Source of the DNA: Pseudopyrenochaeta lycopersici
Taxonomy: Eukaryota > Ascomycota > Dothideomycetes > Pleosporales > Pseudopyrenochaetaceae
Length of the DNA: 64,000 bases
Direction: 5' to 3'
Assembly (NCBI GenBank): GCA_003313425.1
Contig: NHZP01000049.1
Coordinates: 1-64,000 of the forward strand
A model generated the notes under the pieces. That model saw nothing but the letters and a program-made list of their open reading frames with translations, did no database searches and was not told the origin of the DNA. Of the stretch, positions 10,243 through 21,194 are shown one piece after another; positions within the stretch are counted from its first letter, which is position 1, and each line of letters opens with the position of its first letter. The position numbers and the translations under genes are program-made.

Positions 10243-11251
10243 ATTACTTAAACTAGTAAATAGTAGGATAAGTAAGTATAAATAAGGGGTGAAAACTCTA
10301 TTACAGCGCTAAGAAAACAGAGCCTCTAGTTATGTAGCTAAGTTCTCTAGTTTACAGAACATAACGCCAGTTTCAGCGCTAGTTTCAAACTGGTGTCCTA
10401 ATGTCAGGACACAGGTCTACTCCTACTGCGCCAGGCAACCAAAAGGTAACAATGATATGCTAAGTGCAGATCAAGCTGAGTAGAATAGTACTTAATGTCA
10501 TACTGGTAGCCAGCCAGCGGCTCTCAGCGCTTAGTTCTTAGCCTGCAGCCCTTGAACCTCAGCTGTTAACGCACTCAGCGCGATAGCCTGACACCTAAAC
10601 AGGAAATCCACTGGTGGCTCCAGCGCGAAGAGAACAGGCCCTAAATCCATAACCGTTTGCAAATTCTATCTATTAATACAATCCATCCATACACGAAGTG
10701 GAGGACAATATGTTGCAAATGAACAACATTGTTTTTATGCAGATGTTGATGTACTAAACACGAGGGAAGAGTTTCTCTTATTTTGTAAAAACTAGAGACA
10801 GAGCCTTACGGATCCACTGTACAAATACTAGGAATGAATGTACCTTCAAACCTGAAACTACTCCCTTGGACGCCTTAACAACAAATATGACAAACCACAC
10901 CAGAGCCCACGGGCTTTAGCTGTGCAACATCTAGTTTCCGCTGGATTAGGATCCTATTATCGATTGTGGAGCTGCGTGTTCGGTTTTAATCAGATCTTTG
11001 TACTCTATTCCGACCCGCGAATCAAACATTTTGATTTCCAGTCCGTCAGTCCTTCACGAAGATGGGTCAATTACGCCGACTTTCCTCGAAATGGCATTAC
11101 ATCTTCCAAGATAATCCGGCTTGCATTCCAATGTACTCATTATCATAATCATTGCTTAAGAGTAGTTCACGGATCGCGCTTGGGCAGCATAAAGCCCAAG
11201 GCATACCCGTCGCCAGAGCTCGTCTTGGGATCCGCCTGCGAGTTCCATTAG
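10243..11251. other. Transition from AT-rich block to gene-bearing DNA; no gene seen
   Basis: Composition shifts from about 80% AT to balanced between 10280 and 10350. I find no coding signature. The region just left of 11252 is the 3' flank of the minus-strand transcription factor. Confidence 0.5.
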
Positions 11252-14039
11252 CTACCTTGCATCTTGTATAGTTGGCATACGCTGTTGAACACTCACACCC
11301 ATGAAAACATTCTGCCCGAAAGCATTGGTGCGTGTAGCTCGAGTTGGTTGCTGGGCTGCCGTTGCATCTATATTTGGCAATCCATTTCCTTGTTCGGTTT
11401 GCATTGGCATCCCGCTCAAATCCATTGGAAAGAAGCTATTTGATGTGTCTACGCCAGGGCCTTGAATATAATTATCCCATGCGTCCTTCGAATGTCAGCA
11501 AGCACTAAAGTAGGTTAAATGACCTCACATACCCAGTTGAGATTGTCAGTTGGTGGAAGATCCAGGTTCTGGAAAAGATTTGCGCCAAAAAGATTCGAGA
11601 ATGGGCTCGGTGCACTTTCTGCTCCTCCAGGCGCACTTGTGGCTCCATTGTAGTTTGGTGTCAGGCCTGTTGACTGTTGGGGCACAGGGTCATTGAGTAG
11701 ATTTGCCATAGACGCTGGGTATCGCTGATCGAACATGTTTGCTGAATTTGGTGTCATGCCACCTGTGCTGAGCATGCCCAATGTCATTGCTGCCGAGTGC
11801 TCCGGAGCGACATTAGCATCATCCATAGGTGCTGTTGGTGGGAAAGCTGATGAGGCGGCTTGGAAACCATTTGGAGCTTGCCTTACTGGCCGATCCTTTT
11901 TCAGCTCTGACAACATGACACTAAGGGTTGTATGGGCTTTATATGCCTCCATCGAGTGATCCTTGAGACCATCCCATATGTGTATTGCTGTCTCTATCGC
12001 TTCGAGCATTTCGTCGCGCCGATCAGAACTCCTCATGTACGCATCGGCAGGTAAAGTACGACCCTGGAGTTCAGCCCTGATCGTATGGTAGAGGTCAGAT
12101 AGTACAATCATAGCGGCCAGTAAGAAATCAACCGTGGTAAGAGATGAGATGAACCATTTGACATTTCGCAACCGACCACCGGGTTGACACTCTCGGTGCA
12201 ATGTTGCTTGGTGCTGAAGTAGGGTCATCGAGGCGTCGATGACCGCTGTTCTTGAGTAGAAGAACCGCGATTGAACCCGGCCGTAAGCGAGAATCTTGCG
12301 ATGGAGCACACACACAATCTTGAGGAAAAGTAAATCAAGGGTGAAGCGCTGCATGATTAGAGTCGACGGATCTCGGGCAGAGTCATCCATTGACCGCATC
12401 TTAAGATGTGGTGAGATTCTATCGTGCAGCTCCCGCGCTTCTGCATCGAGCTTCATGATTTCTTCGTACGATGCGCATGTCAGCGTATCAGTCATCTCTA
12501 CTGCTTCTCCCAATTTGTAGATGAGCCGTGTGCGGTTGATAAGGAATAGTGTAGGTGTTGCCTCGCTCTCTGGTCTTGATGGGGGCAAAACCTTCATGTC
12601 CTCGAACAATTCGTCGTCGTAGATGTTGCGCGGTATTTCCGTATTAGTGTCTCGTGGACGTACGATTGGAGGCAAACCAGCTTGTGCTGAGAAGAGAAGA
12701 TCTATCGATCGCACAGCGGCCCAGACCCGGCGTCTCATCTCCCCTTGGAACACTGGGATACCAGGATAAGGACCCGGATCTCGATGCAGTCCCATTCGCA
12801 TTGCCAATCGAACAATGATGCCCGTGCTGATGAGAATTCCTACCTCTGCATCACGACTGCGGGCATATTCACCATGTATATGAAGTATGAGCGTCTCCAT
12901 CATCCCTGTGATAGGCTGGGTGATGTCGGCCATTATCAAGCATTGTGCTGTCAAGTCGCCGTACTCTCTCGACATTGTCCACGACTTATTGTGGTACTCC
13001 GGTGGTTCATCACCAGCTCTGGTGTATGACTGAAGCGCGATGCACATCATTGAATATACCAATCCGATCCAAATGACAGGCGTCTCATCTGGGTTCAGCC
13101 AATGCCTGTCATATTCTTTCTGAAATGTTGGCCCGTGTATGATGTGAATGCCCGGGTCATATGTATTGAAGAAACGTGAAACAAGTATGTCAGCCGTGTT
13201 CTTAGGTGGAAAGCGAGAGAGGACTTCGGCCTTGGAGGTAGGTTTCTGTCCACCCATTAAAAATGAAGTCCCGGGCGGTCGTTCCTCGCTGTGGGCTTCC
13301 TTGTATCGCTTAAGCTGGTCCTCGTATTGTTTTTTGTGTTCGGCAAAATAATTCTTAACTTCAGAAAGCTTTGTATTGTCAGCCATGGCTTCTTAGCAGG
13401 TAAGAACAGAAACGAACCTCGCCCAATATAGCGTACCAGTGCGCTTCCGAGGCGAATATGGTTTGGTTATTGTTCACCTTCATCACACCAATGGATTTTG
13501 TAACGGTCTCCATCTCACTCTCCTCGTCTGCATCTTCTTCTGGTATCGAATCGGGCGCGCCATTGCTCATTCCACTCTTTATAGTATTCGGGTCAAAGGG
13601 TTGCTCTGAGGAAGTGCTATTGAGGCTCTGCGCAATGGCTGCTTGTGCAGCAGCGGGGCCTGCACTCTGGGCGCCATTGGTCATCAACGAGAGAACAAGT
13701 CCCTCGAGGCGGTCAATGCGGTTTTGCATATCATCGGGAGAAGTAGTCGCGCCGGCGCTGGCGACGCTCTTCTTGCGCGTACCTGGTGTGGCGTATCCAC
13801 ATGATGCTGTGTCTCCCCGCTTGGAGCAGTTATCGCATGGTTGGCCGCGGTTGCATTTCAGCCTGGGTTGTCAGCATCGACTGTCGGCTGGTCTTCGATG
13901 AGGATTTTGCTTACTTTCTGTGCCTACATGGCCCGCAAGACAAAGGAACGCGGTTTCTCTTTCGCACGACCCTGAATTGAGGGTCGGGTGGCGACTGACC
14001 CGCACTGGACGAAGTCGTCGAGGGTGGTGTAGGCGGCAT
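11252..14039 (-). CDS. Zn(II)2Cys6 fungal transcription factor, 4 exons, 879 aa
   Basis: Start ATG is at 14039; exons are 14039-13915, 13862-13418, 13368-11533 and 11485-11252, with introns of 52, 49 and 47 bp that all have GT/AG ends and CTGAC-like branch sites and keep the frame. The first intron lies inside the zinc cluster, which reads C-x2-C-x6-C-x5-C-x2-C-x8-C (SCGPC, LKC, QPC, DNC, ASC), preceded by a basic RKRNR stretch. A leucine-rich linker (RIDRLEGLVLSL) follows, then the fungal-specific transcription factor domain, starting near the ILVSRFF and IIHGPTF motifs. The C-terminus is Gln/Pro/Met-rich, typical of an activation region. It is a nuclear DNA-binding regulator; target genes are not evident, and the neighbours are transposon relics. 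Confidence 0.9.
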
Positions 14040-16735
14040 AATTGTGCGTAGTCACCCGGAGGGATCGGACTTAGTACTGCTAACTCCGCCAAAAGTGAGG
14101 CAGAATTCCCACACGTCGTTGGTCGCTTAAGAAGGTAGACTGGGGTTTTGGATGACCCACAGTCGTCTTGTGCAGATTAAGTTGGTCGTTGGCTGGTGTC
14201 CTGCAGAGCAGAGTTGGCAAAAGGTCGCAAGCAGTGGGATTGCGCGAACGCGGCCTGGCACGGTCTTAAATCTCTCGGAGCTGGTCCTATCTCCAGGCGC
14301 CAAGTGCTGTGACTTTTGCCCTATGATTGAAAACGCAGCACTGCCCTGGCGTCGTCCCTCATGCGATCTGCTCCGGTCTGCCTGCCAGTTTCCTTCCTCA
14401 AATTCGGCACAATACCACACCTTTCTTCGTAAGTCCCGGTGTGGCAGTGTATATTCGTATACTCAATCTATGGGGAAAGTAGTCGTTGCACTCGTTTAAG
14501 TCGCTCGTCGAGGGTCGAGTCAGGCCCACTGCAGGCAGTGGTGCTCCTTGTGGTGGGAAGATGAAGCTTGACAATGGCTTGAAACGACGCAGGCAAACCT
14601 TAGAAGGCTATTACTGGGCGTCGCTTAGATGCTGAGTCTGCCGTATCTTTGTCAGTTACTGCGCTGTACGAAGTAGTTTGCAGAAGCAGACCTTGAAAGC
14701 TTGTAAGTAGCGCACCACGAATCCTGCGACGAGATAGCACCCGCCTCACGATAGCGATCACCGATTGCGTAGGGTGGTGATTGGGACCCAGAAAGTGATG
14801 CGCTCAGTCTGGCGACACCAGGAACGCAGAGACTGGAGTATAAGAGGGTTGTTGTCAGACCATAACCACTTGAGGCAGATGTCGAAAGAGCAAGCGGGCT
14901 CAGACCTTTAACTCCGACAAGGTCAACTCGACGACCGCCAAGATGTCCCTCAAAGGTGCGCTCCTTCGTCATTTCCAGCATTGCTCATCTGACTAATCTA
15001 TGCAGATACCGTGACTCATACTTGCTGCATTTACTCTCTGCAGTATGTACTCCATAGCCTTGTCCCCAATCGTTCTCTCCGCCATCTCGACATCACCAAC
15101 GAGATTCTTTGCCGCTGCGCGCTGTGCGTTAGAGCGGGGTTGACGCTCAAGCCACCCTCCCGCCTTATCCATCTCCAGATATCCGCAAAAGATCGGAATG
15201 CGTTCTGACCGCTACAACAAACTAAGAGGCGACGCAGTCACAAATCAATTGGTCCTCTAGTGATGATGAATTGAAGGCCTAGATACTTTCGACGTGAATC
15301 AACCTGCAAAAGCCACTGTGTCGCTACGGTCCACCACGGCACAGACCTTTCGCTTATCGAAAGGTGAGTGTGGTGTCCCTCTGCATCGGACAACTATCCT
15401 CGATTTGATGCAAGACCCAAGTGCTGTTTCATCGATTATGAACAGCCATTAAGCGCGAATTGTGGCTTTCTCGCTTGTCTTCCACCGAAGGCGGAATCTT
15501 GGTGCTCCAAAAGCTATACGTCATTGATTCCGTACTAGGATTCTGGAACACTACCAAACGAACTGTGGAATCAAATCCCTTTAATTCATGCGGAAAAAGT
15601 CTCCAGAAGAGTTGCAGTTCAAAAAAGTCTTCCCCTTTTTTTGCCACGTTCACGCCTTTACCTCCGTTAACCAAGGTGCAATTTGAGAAGTCTCGAAGAC
15701 ATCTCTGTGTAAAATAGCCTCCAACCACCCTGATTTCCAGCATCACTAACTGTCATCACTAACCGTAACACTATCATCTGGCAACCCCGTCAAACTACTC
15801 AAATACCAGCCACAGCATAGCGAGAACAATGCGATGGTAGGGTTAGCGCTGAGGAATCACTCGTCGTCACTGTGGTATAAGCTGCCGTTACACCATTAAC
15901 GTATTGATATATAAGGCGGAATTTGAACGTCTTTCTGCATGTGTTTTCGGTGGCTTTGCGGGACTCGCTGAAACGCTGGGGGATAAATTAGTTGTTTGCA
16001 TTTATATTTACTTGCTTTAATATTTATTTGCTTACTTAGCACCCACAGGCACTTCATCTGGAGTGGGGCTGGTTTCATTGACGCTAGAGATAATTCTAAA
16101 GCTTAGAGTGTTGGTTCGTGTTTGAAGCCCATCGCAAGCAATTTTGTATTTTATCCAATCAAAAAGCAGCTCCTACCGAAAGGTTTCGACGCCGCTTGCT
16201 AAGAAGGATGGCTGGATATTGAACTTGATATTACAAAATGTCTAGAACTAGTAAGTGATTCATAAAAATGCCCTTGTCTAATGGTACAAAGCCAAATAGT
16301 AAAGAAAAAGTGCTGGCAAATGCAAGATAGCGAAGAGATATCTAGCATGAACTGTCTTATCCCACTGGCTTTGTACATCGGCTTCTTTGGTGAAGTAGGC
16401 TTGAAAATGTATCATATTTACGCCATGTAAAGACCTCTATGGTGCTACAGGTGCTTGTAGACGACTAGATCTTGTCTAGTTCCAGACATAAAATTGTTAG
16501 TAATCTCCGCGGCCACTCGTGTACAGCCCCAATTCCTCTCAATGGTGGTCAACAAAGCTAGCGCTTAGCTGACTTGTCAAAGCAGCCTTATGCTAACGAT
16601 TTAATGGTCTTACGTTGAGGCTTGCATCGCTCTAATATTTAAGTCCACTCCTGCTCTCCTCTTAACATTTGAACACTGACCCTACTTGGACAACTTTTCG
16701 TCGTCAACACTAGTTCAAGAAATTTATGTGATACA
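14040..16735. other. 2.7-kb intergenic region, no convincing gene
   Basis: It holds the divergent upstream region of the Zn2Cys6 regulator. Several open frames of 60-115 codons occur, but none has a recognisable domain. A short ATG with a good intron signal occurs near 14942-15002, but the downstream frame could not be identified. Confidence 0.4.
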
Positions 16736-17520
16736 ATGGAAGCTTTTAAGAAGAAGAGTTTGAAGACCGCGCACGGTTACACTTACACCTACTATACAGC
16801 GGGCGGCAACGAGTCTCTTCTAGCCCGTTTCTTTTAACATGGCTGGCCTGACCATGCTGAGATATAGAAGCATGTTACAACCCTGCTCCGCTCTACTAAC
16901 TATACAGTTATTATTCTAGATTTACTTGGATACAATAGGACTAACAAGCTAACGAATTATATTAAGTATAAGTAGGACGTAATAAATAAAGACCTTAGTA
17001 AAATTATTAACAGGGAGAACGTTGATGTTATGACCTGTGGAGACAGGCTCCAGGTAGCGACACAGGACACAGCTCGAGCACGAAGGGCTGGTGGAAAGCT
17101 AATGACCAGTTACCTCAAGAGAGAGGTCACGTGAACAGATAAGTGATGTGTGTGTTGGAAGAAATCGCCAAGGGAACAGATCATGACAGATCACGAAGAC
17201 GAGGATAGGGCCACTGAGGAATATATAAGGGGGCTGCTGGGCATACTGTAGATTCTCTCTTCGTAGTTATTCTAAGTTCCTTACGGGAATACAATGCTTG
17301 TTGAACCCACGAACTAAAGCACCCAGTCTGTACTCAACACAGCGACCCTACCGTACTCACCTTCGTCTACCACTGAAGCCTTTAGATCCACTGGTACGTA
17401 AGAGAATTCTAACAGTCAATAAAGTTATCTTTGTTAGCTACGATTAGGGCTCAGTCTAGTACTGCTTAACGTTAGGTATATAGCGCTAGGCCGCGTGCTA
17501 TTTAACTTAGACAGTACAAA
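16736..17520 (+). pseudogene. Epoxide hydrolase-like (alpha/beta hydrolase) pseudogene split by a solo LTR
   Basis: From ATG 16736 the frame reads an N-terminal epoxide-hydrolase pattern (TAHGYTYTYY, HGWPDHAEI as the HGxP oxyanion motif, VIILDLLGY) but contains TAA and TAG stops, the latter two at positions that are Trp in the family. It runs to GTTGA at 17025, is interrupted by a 389-bp LTR, and resumes at 17415 with KVIFVSYDxGSV, the GHDWGS nucleophile region with Trp turned to TAG. Beyond about 17520 homology fades. Every lesion is C-to-T or G-to-A. The gene is dead and has lost its C-terminal half. Confidence 0.7.
17026..17414 (+). mobile_element. Solo LTR (389 bp) inserted in the epoxide-hydrolase pseudogene
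   Basis: The insert starts TGTTATGACC and ends TCTAACA, with TGTTA/TAACA inverted ends typical of LTRs. It has a TATA-like ATATATAAGG around 17222. Flanking pentamers are GTTGA (17021-17025) and GTCAA (17415-17419); both derive from GTCGA by one C-to-T or G-to-A change each, and GTCGAT is the sequence expected for Val-Asp at this point of the interrupted frame. No internal retroelement sequence adjoins it, so it is a solo LTR. Its composition is balanced, i.e. itself hardly mutated. Confidence 0.75.
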
Positions 17521-17729
17521 CAAAATAACTAAGCAAGTGTTTAGCTACCTAATTTTCAGCTAATAGTACCTCTTTACTACTAAAGATAAGCCTGCAACTT
17601 TAAATTCTAATCTTAAACGCCTCTACTTTATAATATATAGAACTAGTAGTATAATAAAGCGTGTTTTTTACAGTGCCTAATACTGTAATAGGCTACGCCC
17701 CTAGAGTAAGAGAGGCTTCGCTCCCATTA

Positions 17730-17765
<36 letters not shown>

Positions 17766-19060
17766 GCTTCTACTAACCTGTACAGGTTAGTACAGTTCTT
17801 AGTTATATGTTTTAGTTGCCAAGCTTACCCTACGTATCGCTAACACTAGAGCTGTATTATAATAATATAGAAAAGTAGCCTTAAACTTAATAATAATATA
17901 GATTTTTTAGGCTAAAGAGATATCTAGGAGCTAGTACTTTATTTACTAGCCTTACGCCTTCTTATAAGTATAAATTTAATAAAGTATACTTAAAATTAGC
18001 GCCTTAATAAGGCTACTTAGTATACTATACTAGTACCTCTTTAAGGCCTTATAGAAACTATTCTACTCTTATTTAGCTACTCTATAGTTATTATATTAAA
18101 GATAGAAGTAATTTATATACTTTTTAAGGTACTACTAGAAGTACTTAATAGAGTTAAAGTCTAGTAAGTAAAGTAGCCAGATAATAGTATTAATACCTTA
18201 CTTAGCTAGCTAAGCTCTTACTCTCCTTAATATATAGATATACGCATTATCTTATATAAAGAGCTATAAACGCTTATAAGTAAGTAAGGGACTCTCTATT
18301 TAAGCTTAGATATAACTTTTAGTAAAGTAGCTACTTTATAGAGTACTTAAATTACGCTCTATTATAACTAGCTTACTTTTCTTTACTTACTTTTATTTAT
18401 TAAGCTATATAGCGCCCTATACTATCTACGTAAGCCTCTTACTAGTCCTAATAAGAGTAATTAACTCTCTCTTCTATTTCTCTTATAGATAGTAAAAGTA
18501 CTACTTATTATTATAGCTTAAGCCTTTCTAAATTAAGTACTTATTTAAGAACTTAAGAGTATAGTAATACTATAAAAAAGTAGAGTATATTTTATAAAAT
18601 ATATAATACTACTAAGTATAAACTAAGTATAGCTTTAGATACTTTTTATAGTAATATTTAGTAAAGACTTATCTCTTAAGTAATTAATATAATATACTAG
18701 TACTAAGTAGCTTTAAAAAAGTACTATTATAGTTTATAACTACGCTAGCTTAAGCTAGCTCTAAGTACTTAATCTTTAGCTACGCACGTACTATATCATA
18801 AATAATTCTTTACTAATAAAGTAATAGTAATTAAAGGCGCCTAGAATAAAGAGCTTTATTCTATATTACTTAAGTTTAAGTAAGTTAAATAGTAGTATAA
18901 ATATAATTTAGTAAACGCTTAAACTTAGCTATAAGCTCTATAACTAAAATACTAGCTTTAGCTTTAGAGATAATTACTTATTACTTTAGAGGCGTTAAAT
19001 TAGGCTCGTAGTAAGTATTTCCTAAGATTTCTATACTAAACTAGCGACGTAGTAGCATTT
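17521..19060. other. RIP-like AT-rich block without a recognisable gene
   Basis: Dense TA dinucleotides and stop codons in all frames. A (GA)n microsatellite occupies 17733-17763. Protein-like stretches on the minus strand (18200-18900) could be an old transposon but I could not assign them. Confidence 0.5.
17733..17763. repeat. (GA)n microsatellite
   Basis: About 15 uninterrupted GA units. Confidence 0.95.
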
Positions 19061-19223
19061 TAAGAGGTAGCTGAAATATGCTAGTTCTGCGACGCGTATT
19101 AAGCGACCTCGCTTGGCAACCAAAACAATTAACGTGTGACTGTAGCTAGAGGAGCAAGAGGAGCACGTTCTACCCTAACTTGTACAGACGCATATATATT
19201 TCCTTAGGGTACCTTTTGTCAGG

Positions 19224-19375
19224 GTTCAATCCTTTCAGGTTACTAGACGCAGGTGAAAGGGTTCAATCCTTCCAAGTTACTAGACGCAGGTGAAAGGTAA
19301 CGATCCTGCCAAGTTACTAGACGCAGGTGAAAGGTAACGATCCTGCCAAGTTACTAGACGCAGGTGAAAGGTAAC
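19224..19375. repeat. 37-bp tandem repeat, four copies
   Basis: Unit core CCAAGTTACTAGACGCAGG followed by TGAAAGGT; the period from 19224 to 19261 and onward is exactly 37 bases. The last two copies are nearly identical, the first two differ at the junction (GGTTCAATCC against GTAACGATCC). The region has normal base composition, unlike the AT-rich DNA just before it. Confidence 0.9.
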
Positions 19376-20528
19376 TGTTATCTCTTACCTTTCACTAAGC
19401 TAGGTAACTGGATCGGGACTAGCCTGCTCTAGCTCATGTATATAGGCAGCACCTCTCCCCCGAAGGTGAGAGGTATCTGCTATTTTGTCCATTTCCTTTT
19501 AAATTGAGTTTCTTCAACTAAGACCGTCCCAACTGTGCGTGTTGACTGCCTTACACCTTTACCCTCTTCTCTAAGTTTCTCCTTCTTTAGTTTAGGACAA
19601 ATGCAAACTCGTTAGCTAGGCCTCTTCGCCCATGACAAATACTATAAGTAAATACTCAAGCGCAGTAAAATATTAACCTTCGCTCTTACGCAAAGGATAT
19701 TAAGTTTAGACAAGCTTTTATTGACTGCATAAAATACAATAGATTTAACCTACCCTAATACTAGTACAGGGTAACTATAGAGTAACAGTAATATAAGTAC
19801 AACAAGACTCTTCTTAAAGCTGTAGATAAGGTTAAGGTCTCTGTACTATATTTCAGAGCCTATGATGATGTAGTGTGTTGTCCTAAAGGTATTATAACTA
19901 TATCTAGGCAGGTCTTTTGCCTAGCTTAGAATAGGAAGAGATGATAAATGCGAGTTATTAGGTTCCATACGAAGCCCCTCAAAACGTCGTGGATGGTATA
20001 GAGAAATGGCTAAATAAACACCTTGCGCAATACAATGGCTGCTATTCACGTTTCTGTCCAGGGCGTGGACTATGTAGCGGGGGAGATGCAGAGAAAGAGA
20101 AAATATCTTGTATAGTCGTAGAGCTTTTGCATTTGAACCAGAGAGGTGTTATAAGCTCAAAGTTCGAACGTAGGAGATGGAGATTCTGTATCCTGTTGAC
20201 TTAGATCTGAGTGTCATTTGCAGCTAGATTGGGCTTCCAAGCTTCCATATTTGCAAGAGACGCTAAAAAATGCGAATCAAGAGCCTAAATTATAAGCATA
20301 GTGGTTGTTGTCACTGAGACACGAGAAATTATGTGTTCATGGACTCAGCAAGATAGCCCAATATTGATAACAAAGCTGATTGTTTTACGTTACCATACTA
20401 GATCACCCATTGGAGACCGTGAATCCAAATGAAGTACCATGAAGAAGATTATATATTCATTAATGACTGTGCTCACTAGTCTGGTTTGCTGTGTCTTCTG
20501 ACGATACGCTTTTACAGCATAGAATCCT
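19376..20528. other. Intergenic, no gene seen
   Basis: Open frames here (for example 19989-20204) have no recognisable pattern. The right end is the 3' flank of the secreted-protein gene. Confidence 0.4.
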
Positions 20529-21194
20529 TCAAACACCCAAGACATTCACCTGGAATAGATTGTTGGTGATACAAATCTCACTTCCTTTAACAGTGTTATC
20601 GGCTCTCCAGCAGGAGTCGAAAATTAGGCCTCCGGTACGAGCGACGTCGTTGCTGCAAAGGAATTTTATTAATTTCACGAATAGGATGACGGGCAAAAAG
20701 TTGGATGAGGGTGCTATTTAACTCACCAATTCGCTCCTTGTGCAGTGCTAGTTGATTTGGAGCTGACAATCTGCGCATTCCCAATTCGACACATTTGAAT
20801 GGAGTACTGATTCTGACCGATGCCGCAATTAACCCCCGAAGCGCCCTTCCTGGCGAGGTCGTCTAGGCATGCCGCAGCATCATTTGCCTAAAGGGCCATC
20901 TGTGAGCATAAAGAAATCAATTTCATCGTATTCAGGGGGACTAACATTGGCATCCTTAAATTGAGCCTGGCACCAAGCCCTCTTCTCCAGAGGGTTGGCA
21001 AAAGCCACGGCAGCATTTTTGGCAGCAACAGCCTCCTCAGGAGTCAGATGGTCACCATTGGGGTTGGCTATGATGTCCTCGACCCACTGTACGAAAGTGA
21101 AGGGGACGGTTGAGGCCGCGCCCGCTGCTGGTGCGGCTGCTACAGAGGTAGACACGGCGAGAAGGGCTAAGACAGGAAGGAAGTATCGAACCAT
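20529..21194 (-). CDS. Small secreted cysteine-containing protein, 3 exons, 177 aa
   Basis: ATG at 21194 opens a classical signal peptide (MVRYFLPVLALLAVS, cleavage after about residue 21 near AAAAP). Exons 21194-20946, 20887-20727 and 20652-20529 are joined by a 58-bp intron (GTTAGT...TTTAG) and a 74-bp intron (GTGAGT...TTTGCAG); the sum is 178 codons. The mature part has an acidic segment (TPEEAVAAKNAA), a Lys-Arg step (EKRAWC) that could be a protease site, then AACLDDL, VNCGIG, QMCRIGNAQ, CNDVARTGG, DSCWRADNT and EICITNN, giving six or seven cysteines. It would be extracellular. I recall similar secreted proteins in Pleosporales but no known function; effector-like in build only. It is isolated in a gene-poor region next to repeats. 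Confidence 0.8.

Noticed and set aside
10922..11251. 109-codon plus-strand open frame
   Set aside because: It lies in the 3' flank, antisense to the Zn2Cys6 regulator, with no recognisable domain.
11735..13351. Several plus-strand frames antisense to the regulator
   Set aside because: They are mirror frames of a clear coding exon with strong domain evidence on the minus strand.
14942..15208. Possible small plus-strand gene (MSLK, intron, THTCCIYSLQ)
   Set aside because: Splice signals are fair but the continuing frame matches no family I know and is short; not enough support.
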